Below are positions 56,053-64,000 of a stretch of DNA of 64,000 nucleotides, one piece after another. Position 1 is the stretch's first letter. Each line of letters starts with the position of its first letter. The notes beneath the pieces are model-generated. The model made no database searches and had not been told where the DNA came from. It saw only the letters and a list, made by a program, of their open reading frames with translations. A program made the position numbers and the translations under genes. The stretch lies in NCBI RefSeq assembly GCF_900112395.1, contig NZ_FOLN01000001.1:434001-498000 (forward strand). The letters run 5' to 3'. The DNA is from Algibacter lectus. Lineage in GTDB: Bacteria; Bacteroidota; Bacteroidia; Flavobacteriales; Flavobacteriaceae.

Positions 56053-58866
56053 ATGAAAAACGACTTTAAGTTATATACCTTTTCAATCCTAACGCTACTA
56101 ATCTTGCTTTATGGATGCAATAAACCTTCAGTTCTAGAAGGCGAAATAACGCAATTAAAAGTTGAAGGTTTTGACCAATGGATAGTCACAGATGAAGTCA
56201 CACCAAAGTTTTCATGGCAACCTATTACCAAGATATCAGAAAAAAAAGTCATTGGTTATGAATTGCTTGTTGCTGACAACAAAACGGACTTAGAAAACAA
56301 CAACGGAAATCTCCTCGAATTAACGGTTACTAAAATCGAAAATGGCCCTTGGTTCTATTTTGATGCTTCAAAACTTCCATCACGAACCGTTGCTTTATGG
56401 CGGGTAAGAGCCGTATTAGAGGATGATAGTCGCGGTGCATGGAGCGAGACTTTTCATTTTGAAATTGGTTTAAAAAATAATTCAGATTGGTCAGGAAAAT
56501 GGATTGGTATGCAACCTGAACTTCGCCAAAAATCGGCGCCTTGGTTTCGAAATTCATTTGAAATAAATAAAACCATTACCAAAGCCAGACTTTACGTTTG
56601 CGGATTAGGCATGCATGAAAGTTGGCTAAACGGAAAAAAAATAGGCAACGAATTATTACAACCTGCTCAAACAGATTACAATATCCGAAGTTTTTATGTT
56701 GTTCATGATGTCAGTACATTAATAAATCAAGGTCAAAACACGTTAGGCTTTTGGTTAGGCGATGGCTTTTACAACCAAGATAAAGTTTGGGGAGCAAACG
56801 GATTGAGTTACGGACAACCAAAAGTACTCGCGCAACTCGAAATCACTTTTGATGATGGCAGCACCTCTATCATTTCAACAGATGAAAACTGGCTTTGTAA
56901 ATCTAGTGCTATCACAGCCTCTAATGTTTATGCTGGCGAGAACTATAATGCTAATCTATATGACCCTTTGTGGGCTAAAAATCAAAACGACACTAGTAAC
57001 TGGAAACCTGTAAAAATAGAAACTACACCAGGCAGAACATTAGTTGCACAACAGCTACCGCCTTGTCGCATAACAGACACCGTAACTGTAAAAGAGATTA
57101 AACAATTACATCCAAACACTTGGATTTTTGACTTTGGGCAAAATCTTGTGGGATGGGCAAAAATGAAGATTGATGCAACACCTAATAGCAAAATCACTAT
57201 TCGCTTTGCAGAAGACAAATTATCATCAGGAGAATTAAACTTTGCTACAAGTGGCGTTAGAGCTACTAAAGTCATTCAAACAGATACCTACATTACTAAA
57301 GGCGAAGGCGAAGAAATTTGGGAACCTCGGTTTACCTATCACGGATTTCGTTTTGCTGAAGTAACCATAAGCAATGGCGAATTAAAAAATAAAATACCAA
57401 CAAAAGATTTACTTCAAGGTATGGTAGTTCATACAGATATGGCTGTAACTGGGGAGTTTTCATCTTCAGACGATACTCTAAATCAAATTTTTGACATGGC
57501 ACATTGGACACAATCTGGTGGTGTATTGGGAATACCTATGGATTGCCCTGTTCGCGAACGTTGTGGTTGGACAGGAGACGCGCATTTAACCGTGCCTTAC
57601 ACCATGTATCGTTTTGATGCCTCAAATATGTGGCGGAAATACACGACCGATATTGCAACAACAGCAGAAGTTTCAGCACCTATGTTATGCTTTGGAGATG
57701 AATTTGGCGAACGTACAAAACAGATAAAAAAATCTGGCATCCCTACTATGGTTGCTCCAGGTAAACGATTTATTGGTGAAGGTTCTCCCGATTGGGGAAG
57801 TGCCATCGCATTTATACCATGGGATATTTATGTACATACAGGAGATATAAGATCATTAAAAGAGCATTATAATTCCATAAAACAATGGACAGAACATTTA
57901 CAAGGTATTTCAACAAACAGCATTGTACATTCTGGTATGGGCGATTGGTGTAAACCTATTACAAACAATATAGAAGAAAAAACCGAACGTGAAATATATG
58001 GTAAAATAACACCCATGCTATCCTCTGCATGCTATTACCGTTCTGCAAGAATTACTGCTGATGCAGCTCAACTTATCGGTAATCAAAAAGATTATTTGTA
58101 TTTCAATAAACTCGCTAATGATATTCGTACTGCCTTTACAAATGCTTTCTACGGAAAAGACAGACTATTGATACCAGACCAGACTATTAATGCCATTGCT
58201 GTAGATTGGGATATTCTAGCACCAGAGCATCAAGCAAAAGCTGCAGAAAATCTAAACCAACAGGTTATTGATGCTGGTTATCACTTTGAAACAGGCGTTT
58301 TTGGTATGCCTTCTCTGTGGCCTGTACTTGGGAAATTTGGATATCATGAAACTATTTGGAAAGCGCTTCAAAATGAAAAGGCACCCAGTTTTAAACATCT
58401 TATGAGTAAAGGCGCTACCACGTTTTGGGAAGTCTGGCCAACCGAAAACGAGAACTTAGATAATTATAAACAATCTATGAGCCATCCGTTTCAAGCGGCC
58501 TTTGTCAGTTGGTTTTATAAAGGGTTAGCGGGAATTAAGCCTAATTCAAAACTAACAGGTTATCGCTTGATTGATTTAGAACCACAGATTATTCCTGAAT
58601 TAGAATGGGTTAAATACCGTTTTTCATCTCCAATGGGCATGATTGAAAGTTCTTGGAATCAGAATAAATCTACCTTAACATGGCAAGTTGAAATTCCTGC
58701 AGGTGCCGAAGCTAGGTTAAGAGTTCAAGGTAAGCTTATTAATATTCAAAAAGATTCAAAAGAATTTAAAGTAGAAACTAACAAGATTACAGACGCCCAA
58801 GGCATAGGCGAAAAACTAACACTTAACGCTGGCAAATATCTAATTACTTCAAAAATAGATAGATGA
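56053..58866 (+). CDS. GH78 alpha-L-rhamnosidase lipoprotein
   Basis: 937-residue alpha-L-rhamnosidase with lipobox Cys22 (LLYGC). Fn3-like (about 30-145) and beta-sandwich domains lead to an (alpha/alpha)6 barrel (about 465-815) and a C-terminal beta domain. Catalytic residues are Asp497, Glu502 and Asp509 in DCPVRERCGWTGD, and Glu793 in TTFWEVWP. It is the close partner of the GH78 at 20120 (shared WEPRFTYHGFR, the PTMVAPGKR-type and SPDWG segments). The fourth gene of the unit, it overlaps the start of the decayed GH43 by 4 bp (ATGA), which preserves the old translational coupling. Confidence 0.94.
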   Translation: MKNDFKLYTFSILTLLILLYGCNKPSVLEGEITQLKVEGFDQWIVTDEVTPKFSWQPITKISEKKVIGYELLVADNKTDLENNNGNLLELTVTKIENGPWFYFDASKLPSRTVALWRVRAVLEDDSRGAWSETFHFEIGLKNNSDWSGKWIGMQPELRQKSAPWFRNSFEINKTITKARLYVCGLGMHESWLNGKKIGNELLQPAQTDYNIRSFYVVHDVSTLINQGQNTLGFWLGDGFYNQDKVWGANGLSYGQPKVLAQLEITFDDGSTSIISTDENWLCKSSAITASNVYAGENYNANLYDPLWAKNQNDTSNWKPVKIETTPGRTLVAQQLPPCRITDTVTVKEIKQLHPNTWIFDFGQNLVGWAKMKIDATPNSKITIRFAEDKLSSGELNFATSGVRATKVIQTDTYITKGEGEEIWEPRFTYHGFRFAEVTISNGELKNKIPTKDLLQGMVVHTDMAVTGEFSSSDDTLNQIFDMAHWTQSGGVLGIPMDCPVRERCGWTGDAHLTVPYTMYRFDASNMWRKYTTDIATTAEVSAPMLCFGDEFGERTKQIKKSGIPTMVAPGKRFIGEGSPDWGSAIAFIPWDIYVHTGDIRSLKEHYNSIKQWTEHLQGISTNSIVHSGMGDWCKPITNNIEEKTEREIYGKITPMLSSACYYRSARITADAAQLIGNQKDYLYFNKLANDIRTAFTNAFYGKDRLLIPDQTINAIAVDWDILAPEHQAKAAENLNQQVIDAGYHFETGVFGMPSLWPVLGKFGYHETIWKALQNEKAPSFKHLMSKGATTFWEVWPTENENLDNYKQSMSHPFQAAFVSWFYKGLAGIKPNSKLTGYRLIDLEPQIIPELEWVKYRFSSPMGMIESSWNQNKSTLTWQVEIPAGAEARLRVQGKLINIQKDSKEFKVETNKITDAQGIGEKLTLNAGKYLITSKIDR

Positions 58867-59826
58867 ATCGAGTAATACGCAGAATTTCTTTCGCCTTATT
58901 AATATCCGGATTAGGTCTAATTAATCTATTTGGTCAAAACCCAATATCGCCTCCAAGAATATACCTTGCAGATCCTTTGGCTCATGTTTGGAAAGATGGA
59001 CGTGTTTATGTTTATGGCTCTGTGGATGAAAGTGTAGATTATTATTGTTCTCATACGCACCATATGCTATCATCAGATGACATGATGAATTAGACTATTT
59101 TCAAATCAAAAGGAGAGGGAGATAAAATCCCTTATAATGACAGTCGCCTATATGCACCAGATGCCATTTATAAAGATGGAAAATATTATTTATATATTGC
59201 CTAAGCGATCCAAAACAACCTGAAGGTGCTGACATCATTGACAATAACCATTCAGACCCAGAGGTTTGGAACAATCATGGGTCGGTTGTAAAATTCAATA
59301 AGCAATGGTATGTATTCTATCATAGATCCACAAACGGAACAGTTAAAATGCGTAAAGCTTATGTAGAACCCATATTTTTTTTTAAGAAGACGGCATTATA
59401 CAAGAAGTTGAGATGACTACCCAAGGCGCAGGACCTCCATTAGACCCAAAATCTATTCTTGATGCTGAAAGAGCTTGTACTCTGCATGGTAATGTGAGAA
59501 TTGAAGCTTTAGGCAAAGACAATGAAGTTCTTACTAAAATCAAGCCTCAAGACAGAGCTGTTTATAGATATCTACAGTTTACAGGCGAAGAGAAAGAAAT
59601 TAAAATTAGAGTACAATTAAAAGGAGGCCCGGCTAAAATTCACCTAATACAGGACGGTCCTTGGAATAAACGTATTGCCATTGCAAATGTTGATGCATCG
59701 CCTGAAGGACCATGGACAACTTTTTCTGCAAAGGTTGATGCTAAAGAAGGAAAACATGCGTTATGGCTCATTTTTGACACAAAGGATGATTCTGAATTAT
59801 CCGTTGATTGGATTCAGTTTAACTAA
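58863..59826 (+). pseudogene. Decayed GH43-CBM6 gene
   Basis: Remains of a secreted GH43 glycosidase with a C-terminal CBM6-like domain. The start reads as a signal peptide (FALLISGLGLINLFGQ) and blade 1 (IYLADPLAHVWKDGRVYVYG). At 59091 a TAG replaces the expected Trp of DDMMNWTIF. At about 59197-59202 a missing base shifts the frame (YYLYIA-stop for the expected YYLYYCLSDP). The reading then jumps from SDPKQPEGADI straight to DNNHSDPEVWNNHGSVV, so the middle of the propeller appears deleted. A T-run at 59376-59384 causes another frameshift. The last part (59413-59826) encodes MTTQGAGPPLDPKS and the CBM6-like end GKHALWLIFDTKDDSELSVDW. A functional enzyme is very unlikely. Confidence 0.88.
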
Positions 59827-59851
59827 ATTACAGAGATTTTGTTGTGTTGCA

Positions 59852-60598
59852 TTATTTCATTAACTCAATTATAAGATTATCATTTTTGTGCAGACTTTTT
59901 ATTATCTCCTCGATAGGTAAACCTATTGATTTTTCGTATTCTAAAATTTTTTCATTAAATAATTTGGAATGTTCCGTTTCAATTTTTTGAATGTATGCTT
60001 TTATTGCATCTGTTGCTTTAAAATAAATCTTGTATTGGGTTGGAATATTGTTTAATCTTTTAAAGAAGACACTTTCGCAACCAAGTTCTTTTAAAAAATC
60101 ATAGCAGTTTTTATGTTTTGGTGAGTTTGCTAATTGAATTTTATAAATATCATCCTTTATATGCATTCCGTTTCGGTAATAAACTCCTAATATGAAAGAA
60201 ACCTTATCATTATTATTTTTAAAGCGACTATATATTAAATTGTTATCATCATAAAACGTATTCATTAATCTCGACAGCTTTTCAGAATACAACTTATTGT
60301 CTTTCTCTATAATATTTGTATTAAAATATTTTTTAGCAATACTATCTATACAACGAATCAAAGGCTTTTCAAATACATAATATCTATCAAATTGATTTTT
60401 TTCTTCAACATAACTAAACCTCCCCATATAATCACTCAGCGTTCCCAATAAAAAAAATGTTTGATTAATTTCTAATTTTGAATCAATCACTTTTTTTCCT
60501 TTTAATGAATGCTTTAACTGACCATTTACACCCTTAATTCCCTGACAAAAAGAGCATTGAAAAAAGATTAACAGAGTTAAAGTCATAATATTTTTCAT
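59852..60598 (-). CDS. Secreted protein of unknown function
   Basis: 248-residue protein with a signal peptide (about 1-18, FFQCSFCQG). I do not recognise the family. It is Lys-, Asn- and Ile-rich with mixed predicted strands and helices. A central block reads FLLGTLSDYMGRFSYVEEKNQFDRYYVFEKPLI, and a C-terminal helical region (about 190-248) is charged. It is convergent with the decayed GH43. No PUL operator precedes it, and it shows no link to glycans, so it is likely a bystander gene. An incidental hydrophobic start cannot be fully excluded, but the full-length frame and signal sequence support a real gene. Confidence 0.65.
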   Translation of the reverse strand: MKNIMTLTLLIFFQCSFCQGIKGVNGQLKHSLKGKKVIDSKLEINQTFFLLGTLSDYMGRFSYVEEKNQFDRYYVFEKPLIRCIDSIAKKYFNTNIIEKDNKLYSEKLSRLMNTFYDDNNLIYSRFKNNNDKVSFILGVYYRNGMHIKDDIYKIQLANSPKHKNCYDFLKELGCESVFFKRLNNIPTQYKIYFKATDAIKAYIQKIETEHSKLFNEKILEYEKSIGLPIEEIIKSLHKNDNLIIELMK

Positions 60599-60709
60599 AA
60601 AATATTTTTTAGATTAAAGTCAAAGTTAATCTAGATTTTAATTCAGAAAAGTCATACTGAGAGAAACTAGACTTTCAAATAGTAAACGGTGATTTTCACT
60701 TATCATAAC

Positions 60710-60747
60710 AAAAAAACCAGAGAAACTTTGATACTATAATAGTCTCT
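60710..60747 (-). terminator. Probable weak terminator of the GH-A-like gene
   Basis: On the minus strand, an imperfect hairpin beginning at the stop codon (AGAGAC ... GTTTCTCT) is followed by GG and a run of seven T. Confidence 0.4.
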
Positions 60748-61849
60748 AAAAACCAGTAATTTCTTTGAGTTTTTTAAAGAAGGCTTTTTTTCTAGGTGAA
60801 TTAATTCCCCAATCTATTGGTACACTTTGATAACCATCTTCAAAACCTTCTCCATCCAAACGGAAATCAAAATACCCCCAAGAGGCATACGATTCTATTG
60901 CTGCTTTAAAATTGTAGTGATCTGCGTCAAAATCAAAATGGTCATCCTCTGTAAACAGAATCGGTTGGTTTGAAAATCCAGCTACATTTTTTGTTTTTTC
61001 AACCATGTCGGTAATTCCAGAAGGTTCATGAACACCATTGCCATGAATTAAAATAAAATCTGACACTTTAAGTACATTTTCCTGCGGAATAATCCCGCCT
61101 CCGTAACTCGTTGTTACCAGTAATTTATTATTACTCATTTTCTTTACGCGTTGAATGAGTTCGTGTACTCGAGGTTGTGTAAGAATGGTGTGATCGTAAG
61201 GCCCGTTACATTCATTATTAATTTCGATAAGAATATTTTTATACCCCTTCTGAAGAATCCATGCAGTTATATTTTCTGTAGCATTCAATACAGCTATTTC
61301 ATCTTCTAAATCTTCATCTTGCCTAAAGTAAAAATACCCCAAAATAACCACCATCCCCAAATCATCAGCTTTGTTCAATACTTTTTCAAGACGTGCCATA
61401 TAAGCTGGTCTCAAATTTCCTTTTTCATCAAAAGTAGAATTAATCCAATTGTGGTTTTTATATCCAAATGGCCCACCACCTTGCAGATTTAATGAGAACG
61501 CTAATAGACCGTGTTTATGCCATTCAGCCATATTTGCAATAAACTCATTGGTATTTCTATTCGCATCCCATTTTTGAGTATCTGGATACTTAAACACATC
61601 TACAGTCTCAGGATTCAAATCATCAAAAATTCCCTGAACCATTCTGGAATTCATAAGTAATCCTTCAATTTTATTGCCTTCCCAAAATCGCCCTTTATAC
61701 GTTAATTGATTATTAATATAGAACTGATTACCTTTTATAGATACTATAGTCTTTCTGTTTGTTTGTGCGAAGACTAAAACACAAAAAAAAAGGCTAGTTA
61801 AAATAAATAATAGGTTTCTGATATTCGTATTTCTTTTAGTTTGATGCAT
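60746..61849 (-). CDS. Putative clan GH-A glycoside hydrolase (GH5-like), secreted
   Basis: 367-residue protein with a signal peptide (about 12-29, FFCVLVFAQ). It looks like a (beta/alpha)8 retaining glycosidase of clan GH-A: a strand-4 segment NILIEINNECNG puts a candidate acid/base Glu213 after Asn-Asn, and QPILFTEDDHFD puts a candidate nucleophile Glu301 on strand 7. Other clefts include SLNLQGGGPFGY and WGYFDFRLDGEG. I cannot place it in a named family; GH5-like or a new family are both possible. The gene has its own PUL operator (site 13), and the divergent GMC oxidoreductase has another, which ties it to the rhamnose-glycan regulon. Its substrate bond is unknown. Confidence 0.72.
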   Translation of the reverse strand: MHQTKRNTNIRNLLFILTSLFFCVLVFAQTNRKTIVSIKGNQFYINNQLTYKGRFWEGNKIEGLLMNSRMVQGIFDDLNPETVDVFKYPDTQKWDANRNTNEFIANMAEWHKHGLLAFSLNLQGGGPFGYKNHNWINSTFDEKGNLRPAYMARLEKVLNKADDLGMVVILGYFYFRQDEDLEDEIAVLNATENITAWILQKGYKNILIEINNECNGPYDHTILTQPRVHELIQRVKKMSNNKLLVTTSYGGGIIPQENVLKVSDFILIHGNGVHEPSGITDMVEKTKNVAGFSNQPILFTEDDHFDFDADHYNFKAAIESYASWGYFDFRLDGEGFEDGYQSVPIDWGINSPRKKAFFKKLKEITGF

Positions 61850-61869
61850 TATGCTCTTGTTTTATCTTA

Positions 61870-61915
61870 TAAATAAAATAAATTTCAGGTTAAAAACCAT
61901 CCTGTAAAATCATGT
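61870..61915 (-). promoter_or_regulatory. PUL operator/promoter element, site 13
   Basis: Minus strand ACATGATTTTACAGGATGG (61915-61897), with -7-like TTTATTTA (61877-61870) after 19 nt, only 20 nt before the GH-A-like start. Confidence 0.68.
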
Positions 61916-61955
61916 CTAAAATCCATTAATATGAAAAATTATATTGATATGATCT

Positions 61956-62000
61956 ACAGATTCTACAGGATAAATAATTTAATAAAGCGCTTTACTTTTA
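61956..62000 (+). promoter_or_regulatory. PUL operator/promoter element, site 14
   Basis: ACAGATTCTACAGGATAA (61956-61973), with -7-like TACTTTTA (61993-62000) after 19 nt. A long leader of 87 nt to the GMC gene resembles that at site 12. Confidence 0.7.
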
Positions 62001-62087
62001 TAACATGATGAATAATTCCTTTTAATTATAAAGTTTAAAAGAGAAAATATTAAACATTTCAATTAAAATTAGCACTCAAAACAATTT

Positions 62088-63806
62088 ATGTCTAAAAAAG
62101 TAATTACTGAATACCCAACCACCTACGATGCCATTGTAATTGGCACAGGAATAAGCGGAGGTTGGGCTGCAAAAGAGCTTTGTGAGAATGGATTAAAAAC
62201 GCTAGTCCTTGACCGAGGTAGAATGGTAAAACATATTGAAGACTACCCTACCATGCATTTAGACCCATGGGATTTAAAACACCGAGGTAAATTTACCGAT
62301 GGTGATATAAAAGGACATACAAAAAACCGTAGAAGTGGTTTTATCAATCAATATTCAAAACATTGGTTTGCAAATTATGAGGAGCACCCGTATAATGAAT
62401 CTAAAAAATTTGATTGGATAAGAGGCTACCATGTTGGTGGACGCTCCATTATGTGGGGTAAACAAAGTTACCGTTGGAGCGAAATGGATTTTGAAGCCAA
62501 CAAAAAAGATGGACATGGTGTGGATTGGCCCATACGTTATAAAGATATTGAACCTTGGTACGACAAAGTTGAAAAATTCATAGGTGTTTCTGGTCAAAAT
62601 TTAGGCTTATCGCATTTACCTGATGGAAAACTATCAGATCCTATGGAACTAAATTGTGTGGAGTTAGATTTACAAGAAAAATTAAAAGACGAATTTGATG
62701 ATGATAGATTACTAACTATTGGTCGTGTGGCGCATTTAACAGGAAACGCTATGCATGAAGGCCGTTCAAACTGCCAATTTAGAGCACGCTGTGTTCGTGG
62801 TTGTCCTTTTGGAGGTTACTTTAGTAGTAACTCTTCAACATTACCAGCAGCAGAACGCACAGGCAATATGCACTTGCGACCAGATTCTATAGCTTACGAA
62901 ATTGCTTATGATGAAAAAACAGGATTAGCCTCGGGTGTAAAAGTTATTGACGCAAACACCAAAGAAAAAATATTTTTCAAAGCAGCTATTATTTTTAATT
63001 GTGCTTCTGCTATCGCTTCTACTAGTATTTTAATGCAATCTAAATCGAAACGATTCCCTAATGGCATGGGTAATGATAGTGGCGAACTTGGGCATAATCT
63101 TATGGATCATCATTATGCTATTGGAGCATCAGCAGAAGTTGAAGGTTTTGATGATAAATATTATAAAGGCAGACGTCCAAACGGATTTTACATCCCTCGA
63201 TTTAAAAATCTTGGAGATGACAAAACGAATACTAAAAACTATGTTCGTGGGTTTGGTTATCAAGGGGGCGCTAGTAGAACCAATTGGCAGCATGCTGTAG
63301 CAGAATTAAGCTATGGAAAAGCTCTAAAAGAAAAAGCTTTAAAACCAGGTCCATGGCGCATAGGCATGAGTGGATTTGGAGAATGCTTACCATATCATGA
63401 AAACAGAATGATACTAGATTACAATAAGCTAGATGAATGGGGCTTACCAACGATAACTTTTGATGCTGAAATAAAAGAAAACGAACGTAACATGCGAAAA
63501 GATATGAAAGCCCAAGCGGTTGCCATGTTAAAAGCTGCAGGTTATAAAAATGTGAGAGGTCATGAAGGAGAAGCTATTTTGGGCGCCTGCATTCATGAAA
63601 TGGGCACTGCTAGAATGGGAAAAGACCCTAAAACATCTGTTTTAAACAAGCATAATCAAATACATGCAGTACCAAATGTATATATGACTGATGGCGCTTG
63701 TATGACGTCATCTGCGTGTCAAAACCCATCACTAACTTATATGGCTTTAACGGCTAGAGCTGCGAACCATGCTGCAATCGAGTTCAAAAAAAATAAAAAC
63801 GCTTAA
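62088..63806 (+). CDS. GMC-family FAD-dependent oxidoreductase
   Basis: 572-residue flavoprotein of the glucose-methanol-choline family (gluconate 2-dehydrogenase large subunit-like), which oxidises a sugar or sugar alcohol at a hydroxyl group. The FAD site is DAIVIGTGISGGWAAKEL (residues 14-31) followed by LVLDRG. The central CVRGCPFGGYF segment and the C-terminal GMC domain contain HEMGTARMG and, near the end, the Asn of QNPSLTYMAL. No signal peptide is visible, as is usual for these subunits, which are exported together with a partner bearing a twin-arginine signal. That partner begins 4 bp downstream. Operator site 14 places it in the PUL regulon. Oxidation of released rhamnose or another PUL sugar is inference. 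Confidence 0.9.
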   Translation: MSKKVITEYPTTYDAIVIGTGISGGWAAKELCENGLKTLVLDRGRMVKHIEDYPTMHLDPWDLKHRGKFTDGDIKGHTKNRRSGFINQYSKHWFANYEEHPYNESKKFDWIRGYHVGGRSIMWGKQSYRWSEMDFEANKKDGHGVDWPIRYKDIEPWYDKVEKFIGVSGQNLGLSHLPDGKLSDPMELNCVELDLQEKLKDEFDDDRLLTIGRVAHLTGNAMHEGRSNCQFRARCVRGCPFGGYFSSNSSTLPAAERTGNMHLRPDSIAYEIAYDEKTGLASGVKVIDANTKEKIFFKAAIIFNCASAIASTSILMQSKSKRFPNGMGNDSGELGHNLMDHHYAIGASAEVEGFDDKYYKGRRPNGFYIPRFKNLGDDKTNTKNYVRGFGYQGGASRTNWQHAVAELSYGKALKEKALKPGPWRIGMSGFGECLPYHENRMILDYNKLDEWGLPTITFDAEIKENERNMRKDMKAQAVAMLKAAGYKNVRGHEGEAILGACIHEMGTARMGKDPKTSVLNKHNQIHAVPNVYMTDGACMTSSACQNPSLTYMALTARAANHAAIEFKKNKNA

Positions 63807-63810
63807 GATC

Positions 63811-64000
63811 ATGAACAGAAGAACAGCTTTAAAAAATTTAACCATGAGTTTGGGCTACACCGTGGCAGCACCAACTATTTTTAATATGTTATCTGCTTGC
63901 ACCGCCGAAGCTGACACTTGGTCTCCTCTATTTTTATCTTCTGAAGAAAAACATATGGTAACCCAGTTGGTAGATATTATTTTACCAGCTTCTGATACGC
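63811..64000 (+). CDS. Gluconate 2-dehydrogenase subunit 3-like protein (partial, runs off the end)
   Basis: The first 63 codons are visible. They begin MNRRTALKNLTMSLGYTVAAP, a twin-arginine-like signal start, with a possible lipobox at LSAC (residue 30), and continue SPLFLSSEEKHMVTQLVDIILPASDT. This is the typical start of the gluconate 2-dehydrogenase subunit 3 family, the small exported partner of GMC oxidoreductases. It lies 4 bp after the GMC gene and is presumably translated with it. The reading frame is open to the end of the window. Confidence 0.85.
   Translation, partial: MNRRTALKNLTMSLGYTVAAPTIFNMLSACTAEADTWSPLFLSSEEKHMVTQLVDIILPASDT

Noticed and set aside
1-64000. tRNA, rRNA, CRISPR array, intact insertion sequence or PUL regulator
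   Set aside because: I looked for these and saw none. Regulators and rhamnose catabolic genes other than rhaM must lie outside the window.

Overview
The window is AT-rich DNA from a marine Flavobacteriaceae-type Bacteroidetes. This rests on a SusC/SusD pair, many lipobox and Sec signal peptides, type IX secretion (T9SS) C-terminal domains, and Bacteroidetes-like -7 boxes (TAnnTTTG). Almost the whole window is one large polysaccharide utilization locus (PUL) for a sulfated, L-rhamnose-rich polysaccharide. It holds four GH78 and two GH106 alpha-L-rhamnosidases, six sulfatases (one with an unusual active-site motif), a GH3, a GH43, a broken GH43, an L-rhamnose mutarotase, a SusCD transporter and several accessory proteins of unknown function. 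Ulvan or rhamnan sulfate from green algae are the natural candidate substrates. No ulvan lyase or GH105/GH88 hydrolase is recognisable here, so the substrate is an inference.

Layout. 50-4206 (+): GH3 and a sulfatase. 4318-15572 (+): three tandem, paralogous G8-domain/beta-helix proteins, all with T9SS sorting domains. 15836-19538 (+): a small outer-membrane barrel, an esterase that sits between the two halves of a broken second copy of the barrel gene, and a GH43. 19602-25740 (-): a GlcG-like protein and two GH78. 26037-30696 (-): SusD and SusC. 31112-32716 (+): a variant sulfatase. 32927-40076 (-): a tight operon of GH106, unknown lipoprotein, CBM9-like/PKD protein, rhaM and sulfatase. 40373-47906 (+): a protein of an unrecognised family, a FAS1 lipoprotein, a GH78 and a sulfatase with HEAT-like repeats. 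47977-49766 (-): sulfatase and EthD protein. 50058-59826 (+): a second member of the unrecognised family, GH106, sulfatase, GH78 and a decayed GH43. 59852-61849 (-): an unknown protein and a clan GH-A-like putative glycosidase. 62088-end (+): a GMC oxidoreductase and the start of a gluconate 2-dehydrogenase subunit 3-like gene.

The most striking non-coding signal is an oriented element found in front of 14 genes that begin transcription units. It is two ACAG-like half-sites 9-10 bp apart, the second extended to (A/G)CAGGATRC. In all 14 cases exactly 19 nt separate the GGATNN hexamer from a TAnnTTTG-like -7 box. Four divergent intergenic regions each carry two copies pointing outwards. This looks like the operator/promoter of one PUL regulon, probably read by an AraC-type (hybrid two-component) activator or a dedicated sigma factor. 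No regulator gene is present in the window. The element places the G8 proteins, the FAS1 protein, both members of the unrecognised family, the GH-A-like enzyme and the GMC oxidoreductase in the same regulon as the rhamnosidases, sulfatases and SusCD.

Proposed working model: T9SS-secreted and surface lipoprotein enzymes attack the polymer, SusCD imports the fragments, rhamnosidases, sulfatases and xylosidase-type enzymes trim them, and RhaM equilibrates the released rhamnose anomers in the cytoplasm. No tRNA, rRNA, CRISPR array or intact insertion sequence was seen.
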